Source: Centipeda flueggei ATCC 43531 (GTDB lineage Bacteria; Bacillota; Negativicutes; Selenomonadales; Selenomonadaceae). Taken from it: DNA of 60,885 bases. Under the pieces are notes generated by a model. It was not told where the DNA came from. It saw nothing but the letters and a program-made list of their open reading frames with translations, and searched no databases. Positions 9,376-17,643 of the stretch are shown here, in pieces. Positions within the stretch are counted from its first letter, which is position 1. Each line of letters starts with the position of its first letter. The DNA is taken from NCBI RefSeq assembly GCF_000160695.1, contig NZ_GG694006.1, positions 1,093,826-1,154,710 of the forward strand. Reading direction: 5' to 3'. The translations under genes and the position numbers were made by a program.

Positions 9376-9404
9376 TTGTATGAATCCTTCAACTATACTA
9401 TAAT
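9376..9404 (+). promoter_or_regulatory. Sigma-70-type promoter of the DUF4132 module
   Basis: TTGTAT (9376-9381), a 17-bp spacer and a perfect TATAAT (9399-9404). The predicted start near 9411 lies 37 bp before the first gene of the module. Confidence 0.65.
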
Positions 9405-9447
9405 GTAAGATAAGTTATTGTATCTTTTCGATACGAAAGGCAGGGTT

Positions 9448-9870
9448 ATGCAGGTACAGGTGAATGTAAAGCGCATTGGCAAGCGCAGGAATGCCATCGA
9501 GACACGCCCGTATGAGATTGGCGCGGTGCACGATATCGGCGAACTGATCGATGCGTTTGTGACGGCGGAGGTCACGCGGTTCAACGCGCGTGCGGAGACG
9601 GGCGAGACGGCGCTCCGCTATCTGACGCGCGCGGAGATCGCGGATGCGAGCACGGTCGGCAAGGTCGGCTTTGGCGTGGACTATCGCGGGCAGGTGCAGA
9701 GTGCGGCGGCGGCGATCGAGAATGCGCGGCAGTCGTTCGAGGACGGCATCTACCGGATTTTCGTGAACGGGGAGGAGCTCGGCGAGACGTGCGATACGCC
9801 CGTCACGCTGAAGGAGAACGATGAGATCACCTTTGTGCGTCTGACGATGCTCGCGGGACGTATGTGGTGA
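9448..9870 (+). CDS. Small partner protein of the DUF4132 module; C-terminal half beta-grasp-like
   Basis: A 140-residue cytoplasmic protein encoded 37 bp before the giant DUF4132-type gene and behind the shared promoter. The first part (VQVNVKRIGKRRNAIETRPYEIG) looks like a beta hairpin, then helices. The last 45 residues read IFVNGEELGE...TPVTLKENDEITFVRLTMLAG. This resembles the end of ThiS/MoaD-type beta-grasp proteins, where an NGE turn and a (K/E)-x-(G/N)-D-E-(I/V) loop precede the last strand, but the GG tail is missing. The likeness is a visual judgement. The start is the ATG at 9448 (AAAGGCAGGG upstream) rather than the ATG at 9418, which has no ribosome site. Function unknown. Confidence 0.7.
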   Translation: MQVQVNVKRIGKRRNAIETRPYEIGAVHDIGELIDAFVTAEVTRFNARAETGETALRYLTRAEIADASTVGKVGFGVDYRGQVQSAAAAIENARQSFEDGIYRIFVNGEELGETCDTPVTLKENDEITFVRLTMLAGRMW

Positions 9871-9907
9871 GGGAGGATGTTATGCGTATAGTAACTGGAG
9901 GAATACG

Positions 9908-12900
9908 ATGATCAACTGGTATCTGGGCGATGAGGACATGTCCGCCCTTCTGGCGGAGCTAAAGGCGGCGATGCCCGCGCTGAATGAGCAGAGCCAAAAA
10001 CTGCTGAATTTTCTCTTTTTCCGCACGGACAAAAAGGGCGAACCCGACTATGACTGGGATGTCGTTGTGGCGAATTTCCGCCGCAACAAGAAGGACGTGG
10101 TCTGTACGGTGGACGATGATGTCTTGCCGCCCGCGCTCTACCCCGCCTTTGACCTCATGATGGGCGAGGCGCTGCGGAAAGATCTCGTCGCTATCGCACA
10201 CAATCTCGCCGACTATCCCTACACAACCCGCTACACCCGTCGGCTCATCCGCTCGCGTGACTATCATCAGCACGTCGGGCGCATCTGGGCGCTGGTAGAG
10301 CGGCTGATTCGCCAGCGTTTCTCCGGACTGACCGTGCCGCAGATCCTGCGAGGCGCCTACGATGTGGAAAAGTACGGCAGCAGCTTCCTCGTGCCCGAGC
10401 AGATCGCCGTGTGGATTGACCGCGGCAATGAGGAAGTCCTCTCCATCATCCGCGAGATGCTGCTCAGCGAGAACAACACGAAAATCCTCACCTACGATGT
10501 GTTCCGCGCCATCTTCAAGGCGCGCAATACGGAGCTCGCAGAACTCGTCGGCAAGCTCCTTCTCGCGGGGAAACTGCAGGAGGGTCTGCGGCAGGCGATC
10601 TGCGAGACGATGGACTGCGGGCGGCAGGAGCACTTCGTCTACATCATGGGGCTGATCGAGGAGCATAATCTCATCCGTTTCTCGTCCGTGCGCCGCGCCA
10701 TCGCGACGACCATCGGCATCGGTACGGACAGCGAGCGTGTGGACAAGAAGCTCCTCGCGCTCATCATGCGCGTGCTGCGCGATCCCGCGGAGGGAGATGC
10801 CTTCGTCTACAGCGAGGACAATGTCGAGGCGATGGTCGGGCTGTGGAGCAAGGGGCTGCACGATGTAAAGGATCTCATCGCCGCCATGGAGGAGATCATT
10901 GGGGAGGGGCGTCCGCACTCCGTCCTCCTCGTCTCGTACTTCCTGCACGCCCTGCAGGACGGCGCGGCCGAGCGAAATGTCGCCAAGCGCGTCCTCCTCG
11001 GCATCACGGACGCGGAACTCAGTGCAGAGGACATGCAGAAAATCGCCTGCTATCTGTCCTATGTGACGGGCGATTTCTACATCCTGCGGGAGCTCGACGA
11101 CTTCGTCAAGAAGTTCGACGCACAGGCGTATTTCGCGAACGCAGAGGAGGCCACGCGTTTCTTCGACCTCTGCGAACGCGCCCATGCGCGCATGAAGCGC
11201 AAGGAGGAGGAATACCGTCCGTGCATTTTCCCGTGGTACGGGGTGACGCTGACGAAGGAAGCACTGTCCAATGCGATGGTGCTCGCTGCCCTCTGTGCCG
11301 GCACTGCGCTGGCGGATCGCGTCGCGCCCATCCTCTCCGCCTGCTACACGGGACAGCGGGCTGCACCGCTCCTGCTCAAAGCGCCGCTGAGCCCCGTGCA
11401 GGAGCAGGCACTCATCGATCTCCTGCGCCTCGCTCCCGAGACAGCGGCGCGGATCATCCGTGAGAACCCAACGGCGTCGGTGCCCGATACGGAGGTTACC
11501 GACACGCTCCGCACGGCACCTGAGACAGCAAAGGGTCTCATGGGCGGGGACTTCGTCACGCGCCACGAGGGCGACATCGCCGCCCTGCTGCGCCTCAAGA
11601 CGGCGAATGTACGCCGCACGGTGCTCGATCTCCTCTACGGGCAGACCGACGCACAGCTCCGCACGACGATGGCAGGCCTCCTCACGCAGCGCGACGTGAA
11701 CAAGCGGCTCGGCGCGCTCGACCTGCTCCTGCGCTGCAAGGCGGACGAGCGCATCCCGCAGGAGGAGCTGCTCGCCCTCGCACAGACGATCAAGAAGCCG
11801 ACGTCGGACGAGCAGGTGCTGATCGACGAGCTCGCACGCACGGGCGCGGCGGCAGAGGCGGAGGACGCGCTGTTCGATGCGGCATACGTGCCCGACTTCA
11901 CCATTGACCTCCATGACACAGCGGATGCGGCGGTCGCGGCGGGCTACGATGCAGCGGCAAACACCGTCCACGTCGTCAACACGCTCACACTCAAAGACAT
12001 ATTCCCGTGCACGGACGAGGAACTGCTCACGATCGTCGAAAAACTTGACGCACTCTACACGGAACACGAGGACTATGAGTACAAGAGCCGCTGGAACGGC
12101 AGGGAGGAGACGACGCTGGCCTCGGGCTTTTACGAGCGCGCGGATACCGAACACACGAAGAGGGCACCCAACAATATCAAAGACTACCCGCTCCCGGAGG
12201 TCTGGGAGGAGTTCTATCGAAAGGAGATCAAAGACTTTCGCGTGCTCTATCAGCTCGCCATCGCCGTTCTCATGGCAAAGGCGGAGGATGCCCTCTTTAC
12301 GGAGGGGCTGACGCGCATCACGGGGCGGGACTGGACGGCGTTCCCCGCCGCCCTTGCCGCGCAGAAGCTGAGTTACTTCGGCGAGGGGTACGTCGGACGG
12401 CAGACGGGGAAAAACGTCATCCGCGTGCTCTATGAAACGCACGCCGAGGAGAACCGCCCGTTCGTCTTTGCCGCAGGGCTGCTGCTGATGCGCCGCGCCT
12501 ATGAATGCTATGATGAAAAGCTCTACCTCGTGGAGCGAAAGGGGCGTTGGCGTTCGAGTACGTATCGGATCACGCACGACAATGCGCTGATGCAGACCGC
12601 CCTGCACGGGGCGAGGCTCTACGCGGACGATGTAGAGTTCGCACAGTCCTATGCCCTGCGCCTGCGGCTCGCGGAGCGGATCGAGGATGTCCTCCTGCGC
12701 GCGGGAGGGGAACCCGAGGGCGGCCTGACGGGCATCATCGAGCATGCGAAGGCACACCTCCTCGGCATGGAGAAGAAGGACGCGTTCTACAAGATGCTCC
12801 TCGGCGTGCAGGCGGAGGATATGGATAAGGACGCACGCCGCAATCAGAAAAAGGTCGAGCAGAACCGCGTACGCGTGCTCGAGCGCTATCGGAGCGGTGC

Positions 12901-15079
12901 GCTCCCCGACCGCAATGACCCCGAGTGCCGCGGCGCACAGACGGAGGATGTGCTTTCCTTTGTCAAGGAGGAGGGACAGCGCGTCGTCGACAGCATCGTC
13001 ACGGCAGAGCTGCGGCGCGGCGATACGCCCGCGCTCCACTCCGCCGCCGTGGACAGTATCCTACGCGTCGAGGGCATCCAGCTCTTCGTGCGCATCCTGC
13101 AGGCGCTCGGTGCGCTGAAGCTCGACCGCCGCAGCTGGTACGCGGGCTCGGACGAGGCAAAGGCATCGACGCTGAGCCACCTGCTGAAGGTCAGCCACCC
13201 GCACGCGGGCGAGACAGCCGCCGACCTGAAGGCGGCGCTGAAGGACGCGGGCATCGCCCAGCAGCGTCTCGTCGAGGCGGCGATGTACGCGCCGCAGTGG
13301 ATCCCGCTCATCGAGGCATACCTCGGCTGGCGCAGTATGGCGAGCGGCTGCTACTACTTCCAAGCGCACATGAGCGACATCCCAAAGGAACGCGCGAGCA
13401 TGATCGCAAAGTACACGCCCATCCCGATCGAGGATCTGAAGGAGGGTGCATTCGACATCGACTGGTTCAAGGCGGCGTACAAGGAGCTCGGCAAGGCGCA
13501 TTTTGAGAGTCTCTACGACGCGGCAAAGTACATCTCGAACGGCGCAAAGCACGCGCGCGCACGCAAATTTGCCGATGCCGTACGCGGTGCGCTGAACCTC
13601 GCCGATGTGGAGAAGGAAATCACGGCGAAGCGCAACAAAGATCTCGTCATGTGCTGCGGCCTGATCCCGCTGAAACGCGCACGGGATAAGGATATGCTCG
13701 CACGCTATGTGTTCCTCCAAAATTTCCTCAAGGAAAGCAAGCAGTTCGGGGCGCAGCGCCGTGCGAGTGAGGAGAAGGCGGTGGAGATCGCCCTCTCGAA
13801 CCTCGCGCGCGCCTGCGGATTTGACGATGTGACGCGCCTCGTGTGGACGGCGGAGACGGAGCTCATCAAGGCGCACGCCGATCATTTCAGTCCGAAGGAG
13901 GTCGAGGATGTCGCGCTCTCCCTCTCCGTCGCAGAGGACGGCGCGGTGTCGCTCGTCTGCACGAAGGGCGGGAAGCCGCTGAAGGCCGTCCCCGCGAAGC
14001 TGAAGAAGAACGCCTACGTGCTCGAGCTGAAGGACGCAGAGAAGAATCTAAAGGAGCAGTACCGCCGCGCAAAGAAGATGCTCGAGGAGATGATGGAGGA
14101 CGGCACGCCGCTCCTCGCCCGCGAGATCGCAAACGTCATGGAACACAACCCCGTCATTGCGCCGCTGCTGAAACCGCTCGTGTTTCAGTCGGGCGCAGCT
14201 CTCGGCTTCTATGCGGACGGTGCGCTCGTCGCTGCGGACGGCACGCGCACGGAGCTCGCGGAGGACGCAGAGGTAAAGATCGCCCACGCGCTCGATCTCT
14301 ATGAGAGCGGCACATGGGCGGACTACCAGAAATATCTTTTTGAAAAGGAGATCCGTCAGCCCTTTAAGCAGGTATTCCGTGAGCTCTATGTCAAGACGGC
14401 GGACGAACGCGGAAAGGAGACGAGCCTGCGCTATGCGGGGCACCAGATCCAGCCCGCGAAGACCGTCGCGCTGCTCAAAACGCGCCGCTGGGTCATCGAC
14501 GGCACGGAGGGACTGCAGCGCGTCTACTACAAGGCGAACATCATCGCACGCATCTACGCGCTTGCCGACTGGTTCTCACCTGCCGACATCGAGGCGCCGA
14601 CACTGGAGTGGGTCGAGTTCTTCGACCGTAAAACCTTCCAGCGGCTGCCGATCGACGATGTTCCTGATCTCATCTTCAGCGAGGTCATGCGCGACGTCGA
14701 TCTCGTCGTCTCCGTCGCACACGTCGGCGGCGTCGATCCCGAGGCGAGCCACTCGACCGTCGAGATGCGCCGCGCCATCGTGCAGTTTAACCTGCCGCTG
14801 TTCAAACTGGACAACGTGCGGCTTGAGGGGGTGCACGCGCACATCCACGGCAAGCTCGGCGACTACACCGTCCACCTCGGCAGCGGCGTCATTCAGCAGA
14901 AGGCGGGTGCGATGATCAACGTTCTGCCCGTCCACAGCCAGCATCGCGGGCGTCTCTTCCTCCCGTTCCTCGACGAGGATCCGAAGACGGCGGAGATCCT
15001 GTCGAAGATCATCCTCTTTGCCGAGGACGGCAAGATCAAGGATCCGTTCATCCTCGACCAAATCCGCGTGAGGAGGTAA
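9908..15079 (+). CDS. Giant DUF4132/DUF5724-type protein
   Basis: A 1723-residue soluble protein, probably cytoplasmic. The first 1250 residues look like helical, repeat-type scaffold with long charged helices. Residues about 1300-1700 contain the C-terminal block I associate with DUF4132 and its Firmicutes relatives (AREIANVMEHNPVIAPLLKPLVFQ, EIRQPFKQVFRELY, VVSVAHVGGVDPEASHSTVEMR). The E. coli members (MolR/YehI group) have no settled function. The gene follows the 140-residue partner at 37 bp and ends at a strong terminator, so the pair is a two-gene unit. The very GC-rich sequence also opens a 1026-codon frame on the other strand, which I treat as a shadow. Family call good; role unknown. 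Confidence 0.8.
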   Translation: MINWYLGDEDMSALLAELKAAMPALNEQSQKLLNFLFFRTDKKGEPDYDWDVVVANFRRNKKDVVCTVDDDVLPPALYPAFDLMMGEALRKDLVAIAHNLADYPYTTRYTRRLIRSRDYHQHVGRIWALVERLIRQRFSGLTVPQILRGAYDVEKYGSSFLVPEQIAVWIDRGNEEVLSIIREMLLSENNTKILTYDVFRAIFKARNTELAELVGKLLLAGKLQEGLRQAICETMDCGRQEHFVYIMGLIEEHNLIRFSSVRRAIATTIGIGTDSERVDKKLLALIMRVLRDPAEGDAFVYSEDNVEAMVGLWSKGLHDVKDLIAAMEEIIGEGRPHSVLLVSYFLHALQDGAAERNVAKRVLLGITDAELSAEDMQKIACYLSYVTGDFYILRELDDFVKKFDAQAYFANAEEATRFFDLCERAHARMKRKEEEYRPCIFPWYGVTLTKEALSNAMVLAALCAGTALADRVAPILSACYTGQRAAPLLLKAPLSPVQEQALIDLLRLAPETAARIIRENPTASVPDTEVTDTLRTAPETAKGLMGGDFVTRHEGDIAALLRLKTANVRRTVLDLLYGQTDAQLRTTMAGLLTQRDVNKRLGALDLLLRCKADERIPQEELLALAQTIKKPTSDEQVLIDELARTGAAAEAEDALFDAAYVPDFTIDLHDTADAAVAAGYDAAANTVHVVNTLTLKDIFPCTDEELLTIVEKLDALYTEHEDYEYKSRWNGREETTLASGFYERADTEHTKRAPNNIKDYPLPEVWEEFYRKEIKDFRVLYQLAIAVLMAKAEDALFTEGLTRITGRDWTAFPAALAAQKLSYFGEGYVGRQTGKNVIRVLYETHAEENRPFVFAAGLLLMRRAYECYDEKLYLVERKGRWRSSTYRITHDNALMQTALHGARLYADDVEFAQSYALRLRLAERIEDVLLRAGGEPEGGLTGIIEHAKAHLLGMEKKDAFYKMLLGVQAEDMDKDARRNQKKVEQNRVRVLERYRSGALPDRNDPECRGAQTEDVLSFVKEEGQRVVDSIVTAELRRGDTPALHSAAVDSILRVEGIQLFVRILQALGALKLDRRSWYAGSDEAKASTLSHLLKVSHPHAGETAADLKAALKDAGIAQQRLVEAAMYAPQWIPLIEAYLGWRSMASGCYYFQAHMSDIPKERASMIAKYTPIPIEDLKEGAFDIDWFKAAYKELGKAHFESLYDAAKYISNGAKHARARKFADAVRGALNLADVEKEITAKRNKDLVMCCGLIPLKRARDKDMLARYVFLQNFLKESKQFGAQRRASEEKAVEIALSNLARACGFDDVTRLVWTAETELIKAHADHFSPKEVEDVALSLSVAEDGAVSLVCTKGGKPLKAVPAKLKKNAYVLELKDAEKNLKEQYRRAKKMLEEMMEDGTPLLAREIANVMEHNPVIAPLLKPLVFQSGAALGFYADGALVAADGTRTELAEDAEVKIAHALDLYESGTWADYQKYLFEKEIRQPFKQVFRELYVKTADERGKETSLRYAGHQIQPAKTVALLKTRRWVIDGTEGLQRVYYKANIIARIYALADWFSPADIEAPTLEWVEFFDRKTFQRLPIDDVPDLIFSEVMRDVDLVVSVAHVGGVDPEASHSTVEMRRAIVQFNLPLFKLDNVRLEGVHAHIHGKLGDYTVHLGSGVIQQKAGAMINVLPVHSQHRGRLFLPFLDEDPKTAEILSKIILFAEDGKIKDPFILDQIRVRR

Positions 15080-15097
15080 GGAAGAAGCACAGCACAA

Positions 15098-15135
15098 AAA
15101 CAGCGGCAGGAACAACCATGTTCCTGCCGCTGTTT
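15098..15135. terminator. Bidirectional terminator between converging genes
   Basis: A perfect 17-bp stem (15098-15114 / 15119-15135) with loop ACCA, A-rich on the left and T-rich on the right. It ends the DUF4132 unit on the plus strand and the 15139-15501 gene on the minus strand. Confidence 0.85.
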
Positions 15136-15138
15136 CTT

Positions 15139-15501
15139 TCAGTTCTGCTGTGCAAACGCAGCGCGGTACGTCTGTCCCGCCGCCGTGTTCGCCTGCTGTG
15201 CCTTTGTACTCAGTTCAACCACGTACGCGTCCCCGAACATCTCACGCGACGCCTCCTTGCGGATATCCTCTTCCAGCGAGTGAAGCGAGCGCGCCAGAGA
15301 CTCAATGTCGACCGCATACGCATCTTCATCCATATGAGCCAGACGGCGGATCTGCTCACGCTGTGCAAAATGCTGCGAGCGAATATCGCCGACGTTAATC
15401 CCATCCTGCGCAAGCGTCGGTGTCGCCGTCCGCATAATCAGCGGAACGGGAATCTGCCGCGCGGGATCGTCGAGTATGGATGCAAGTGATAGTACAGCCA
15501 T
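15139..15501 (-). CDS. Hypothetical small protein
   Basis: A 120-residue protein without signal peptide or membrane segment. The N-terminus (MAVLSLASILDDP) is hydrophobic but short. The middle and C-terminus are helical and charged (QREQIRRLAHMDEDAYAVDIESLARSL, then KAQQANTAAGQTYRAAFAQQ), which could form a coiled coil. The start is the ATG at 15501, eight bases after GAGG; a GTG at 15510 is also possible. It stands alone. The upstream 380 bp contains no gene on this strand. I do not recognise the family. Confidence 0.65.
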   Translation of the reverse strand: MAVLSLASILDDPARQIPVPLIMRTATPTLAQDGINVGDIRSQHFAQREQIRRLAHMDEDAYAVDIESLARSLHSLEEDIRKEASREMFGDAYVVELSTKAQQANTAAGQTYRAAFAQQN

Positions 15502-15535
15502 CACAGTCACCTCATTTCCTTATGAGTATTCTGCC

Positions 15536-15562
15536 GAAACACCGATAAACTCAGTGCCGCCG
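15536..15562. repeat. Diverged copy of the dispersed palindromic repeat (copy D)
   Basis: A 27-bp stretch around ACACCGATAAACTCAGTGCC matches copy A (8285-8340, minus orientation) at about 21 of 27 positions, with no second arm. It may be chance or an old fragment. Confidence 0.3.
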
Positions 15563-15717
15563 AATGGACGGACTGTATTTCATCAGCAATTCCTTGGACA
15601 TTTCCTTTGTCCTGTCTCTATTATAAGATCTTTCCCTATTGTTGCATACAGACTATTTTCCTAATTTCCTGCAGTTTTTGCTTATTTAAAATGAGAATTT
15701 CATAAAAAATTCATTTT

Positions 15718-15750
15718 GCTATTGAAATTCATTATCTTATTTGATATACT
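15718..15750 (+). promoter_or_regulatory. Fur-box-overlapped promoter of the orphan small RNA
   Basis: TTGAAA (15722-15727), a 17-bp spacer and TATACT (15745-15750) form a good sigma-70-type promoter. GCTATTGAAATTCATTATC (15718-15736) matches the classical 19-bp Fur box at 15 positions and covers the -35 box, so a bound repressor would block RNA polymerase. No gene follows on this strand before a strong terminator at 15848-15884. Confidence 0.65.
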
Positions 15751-15756
15751 CCAGAC

Positions 15757-15885
15757 AGTTTTTCAGTGGGATTTCTCCATGAGAGGAACTTTCCACACTC
15801 TCCTAAGGATATGCACGCTTCCTCCGCATATCCCACAAATACACAGCAAAAACACCGCACAGTTGCTCACTGCGCGGTGTTTTTG
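15757..15885 (+). ncRNA. Candidate iron-responsive small RNA, about 129 nt
   Basis: This stretch lies between a Fur-box promoter (predicted start near 15757) and an intrinsic terminator at 15848-15884, and has no convincing coding frame. It contains a perfect 8-bp stem, GGATATGC / GCATATCC (15807-15814 / 15826-15833), whose 11-nt loop ACGCTTCCTCC exposes a CU-rich run complementary to Shine-Dalgarno sequences. Another unpaired run, CACTCTCCTAAG, precedes it. CU-rich loops of this kind are known from base-pairing small RNAs in Firmicutes. The convergent neighbours are two hemerythrins, which are iron proteins. By analogy with RyhB, PrrF and FsrA it could repress iron-protein synthesis when iron is short. 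The analogy is inference; promoter, operator, hairpins and terminator are visible. Confidence 0.6.
15848..15884. terminator. Shared terminator of the small RNA and the hemerythrin genes
   Basis: AAAAACACCGCACAGT and ACTGCGCGGTGTTTTT pair around a short loop. T-runs on both strands let it work for the plus-strand small RNA and the minus-strand hemerythrins. Confidence 0.8.
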
Positions 15886-15890
15886 TATGC

Positions 15891-16304
15891 TCATGCCTGC
15901 TGCGCCTCGTCCGCATGGGGCAGCCTGCAGTCTCGTCCTTTGATGTGGTCAAAGAGCCAGCGTGCAAGAAAATCAAGGATGTTCAGCAGGTACTCCTGCT
16001 GGTTCTCATCCACCTTTTCAAGGTCGATCTCGCCGACTTTTTTCATAAAGCGCAGATGCAGGGCACGATGGCTGAAACGATGCGGGTCGCCGACACGCTC
16101 TGCGTATGCCTCCTCGCTCGCAAAATGCGTGCCGGCATACGTCCCCAGCTCTTCCAGGATATCGACGATCTTATCGTATTTGTCCTCTGCTGCGCTCTCC
16201 ATCACGAGATCGTAGCACTCGTTCGTCAGGTCGAACAGCTTCGCATGCTGCTCGTCCACCGAAGCGATGCCCGTCAGATAATCATCCGTAAACTCATACT
16301 TCAT
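15891..16304 (-). CDS. Bacteriohemerythrin A
   Basis: A 137-residue single-domain hemerythrin, a four-helix bundle with a non-haem di-iron site that binds oxygen or senses oxygen or NO. All ligands expected from the family are present: His20, His60 with Glu64 (HFASE), His79 and His83 (HRALH), His120 and Asp125 (HIKGRD). The start is the ATG of MKYEF, preceded by GAGGGAACG; the open frame extends further upstream without a ribosome site. It follows a 64%-similar-looking paralogue by 64 bp, so the two are a tandem duplicate and likely one transcript, closed by the terminator shared with the small RNA. Confidence 0.9.
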   Translation of the reverse strand: MKYEFTDDYLTGIASVDEQHAKLFDLTNECYDLVMESAAEDKYDKIVDILEELGTYAGTHFASEEAYAERVGDPHRFSHRALHLRFMKKVGEIDLEKVDENQQEYLLNILDFLARWLFDHIKGRDCRLPHADEAQQA

Positions 16305-16368
16305 GATGCATCGTTCCCTCTCCCGTCCGACATCCGAACGGCTTCCGTTTTCTGTGCGAGAAACATGC

Positions 16369-16782
16369 CTACTTCGCGGCGGCGGCCTCTTCCTTCGGAA
16401 TACGGCAGTCCATGCCCTTGATATGTCCATAGAGCCAGCGCGTGAGAAAGTCGAGGATGCCGAGCAAATACTCCTGCTGGTTCTCGTCCACGCTGTCCAG
16501 GTCTACCTCGTTCATTTTCTGGATGAAACGCAGATGCTGATAGCGCTCGCTGAAGCGCCGCTCGTACTGCACACGCTCCATATACTCCTCCTCGTGGGCA
16601 AAATGCGTCGCTGCATAGTCGCGCAGTTCGTCGAGAAGCGCAACGATGCGGTCATAACGGTCGACTGCCTCATTGTCCATCACGAGTTCATAGCACTGAT
16701 TCGCAAGATCAAAGAGTTTTCTGTGCTCCGTGTCGATCATGTCAATTTCGGTCAAATATTCCGGTGTCAGTTCATACTTCAT
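16369..16782 (-). CDS. Bacteriohemerythrin B, with one iron ligand changed to Glu
   Basis: A 137-residue paralogue of the downstream hemerythrin, colinear without gaps. Ligands His20, His60, Glu64, His83, His120 and Asp125 are kept, but position 79 is Glu (FSERYQH) where paralogue A and the family have His (FSHRALH). Glu can ligate iron, so the site may be altered rather than lost, and oxygen chemistry could differ. The start is the ATG of MKYEL; seven upstream codons in frame lack a suitable ribosome site. It is the first gene of the tandem pair. The neighbouring Fur-box small RNA suggests that iron supply matters for this locus. Confidence 0.88.
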   Translation of the reverse strand: MKYELTPEYLTEIDMIDTEHRKLFDLANQCYELVMDNEAVDRYDRIVALLDELRDYAATHFAHEEEYMERVQYERRFSERYQHLRFIQKMNEVDLDSVDENQQEYLLGILDFLTRWLYGHIKGMDCRIPKEEAAAAK

Positions 16783-16877
16783 CGTTCGTTTCCCTCTCTC
16801 CATAATTCTGCTGTCTGTGTCTCTCTTGGGCGCCGCCCCCTCCCTCCTCAGGGCTGACGCAGATTTGGTCCGCTTCT

Positions 16878-17558
16878 CTAGTCCCAGCCCTGGAGGGCCC
16901 AGTAGCGCTCCGCCGCATCGACGAAGGCAAAAAAGCCATGCTCATCCGCCGCCGTCCGTACGCGCACGAGTTTCCACCGCCTGTCCTCCGCACGCACCAG
17001 TTCAAACGTAACGGCTGCCGACGGCAGGAGCCTCCCATAGGTGCTGTCATTGCCGCGCAGAACGGCATCTGCCTCTGCACGATCACCGTCCGTGCGCACC
17101 GCTCCCACGGTCACGGTATATGCGGCGGCAAAGGCACGCATCTCGTCGGATGCCCATCGCGCCGCACCGTCCGTGCGCGAGATCGGTACACGCGAGGAGT
17201 CAAAGTAGTAGTCCAGCGCGGCGCGCACAAAGGCGATGTCCGCCGCGCGCCGCTCCGCCATATACTGCTCCATAAAGGCGGCATCGTGGCGAAAGAACCA
17301 GTCGCTCGGGTACCGTGCGTGCAGGGCGTCGATGTTCTCCGCGAGCAGTGCCGCCGCATCCTCAGAGAGCCCCGCAAGGACGGCATCCGTATCGACGTAT
17401 TGATCGAAGCCATCGCGATCCTCCGCCGCAGCGGCATGACCGATATGTGCGAGCGCCGCCTCGGGCGTATGTTCCTTCCAGTATCTGAAGCCCATATATG
17501 CACAGAATATGAGCAGCACAGCCAGTACAGCGGCACTGCTGCGGCGCAGGTGTCGCAT
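16878..17558 (-). CDS. Membrane-anchored exported protein of unknown function
   Basis: A 226-residue protein with one hydrophobic N-terminal segment (about residues 8-24, SAAVLAVLLIFCAYMGF) after positive charges, so either a signal anchor or an uncleaved signal peptide. The rest is helical then beta-rich. The last 80 residues (ADAVLRGNDSTYG...VTFELVRAEDRRWKLVRV) look like an NTF2/lumazine-binding-like domain in which a strand ends on WKL-RV. That is a shape impression only. The start is the ATG of MRHLRR with a very good AAAGGAG eight bases upstream, in preference to two ATGs before it. No operon partner is evident. Confidence 0.7.
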   Translation of the reverse strand: MRHLRRSSAAVLAVLLIFCAYMGFRYWKEHTPEAALAHIGHAAAAEDRDGFDQYVDTDAVLAGLSEDAAALLAENIDALHARYPSDWFFRHDAAFMEQYMAERRAADIAFVRAALDYYFDSSRVPISRTDGAARWASDEMRAFAAAYTVTVGAVRTDGDRAEADAVLRGNDSTYGRLLPSAAVTFELVRAEDRRWKLVRVRTAADEHGFFAFVDAAERYWALQGWD

Positions 17559-17643
17559 GACACAGGCTCCTTTCATCATCTTTTATACTGTATATCTCAT
17601 ACGCCATAGGGAAGCAAACGGCGCAGCGCGTGCGCCCTAATCC

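Noticed and set aside
9959-13039. A 1026-codon open frame on the minus strand opposite the DUF4132-type gene
   Set aside because: Same cause: antisense shadow with biased composition and no ribosome site or recognisable domain.
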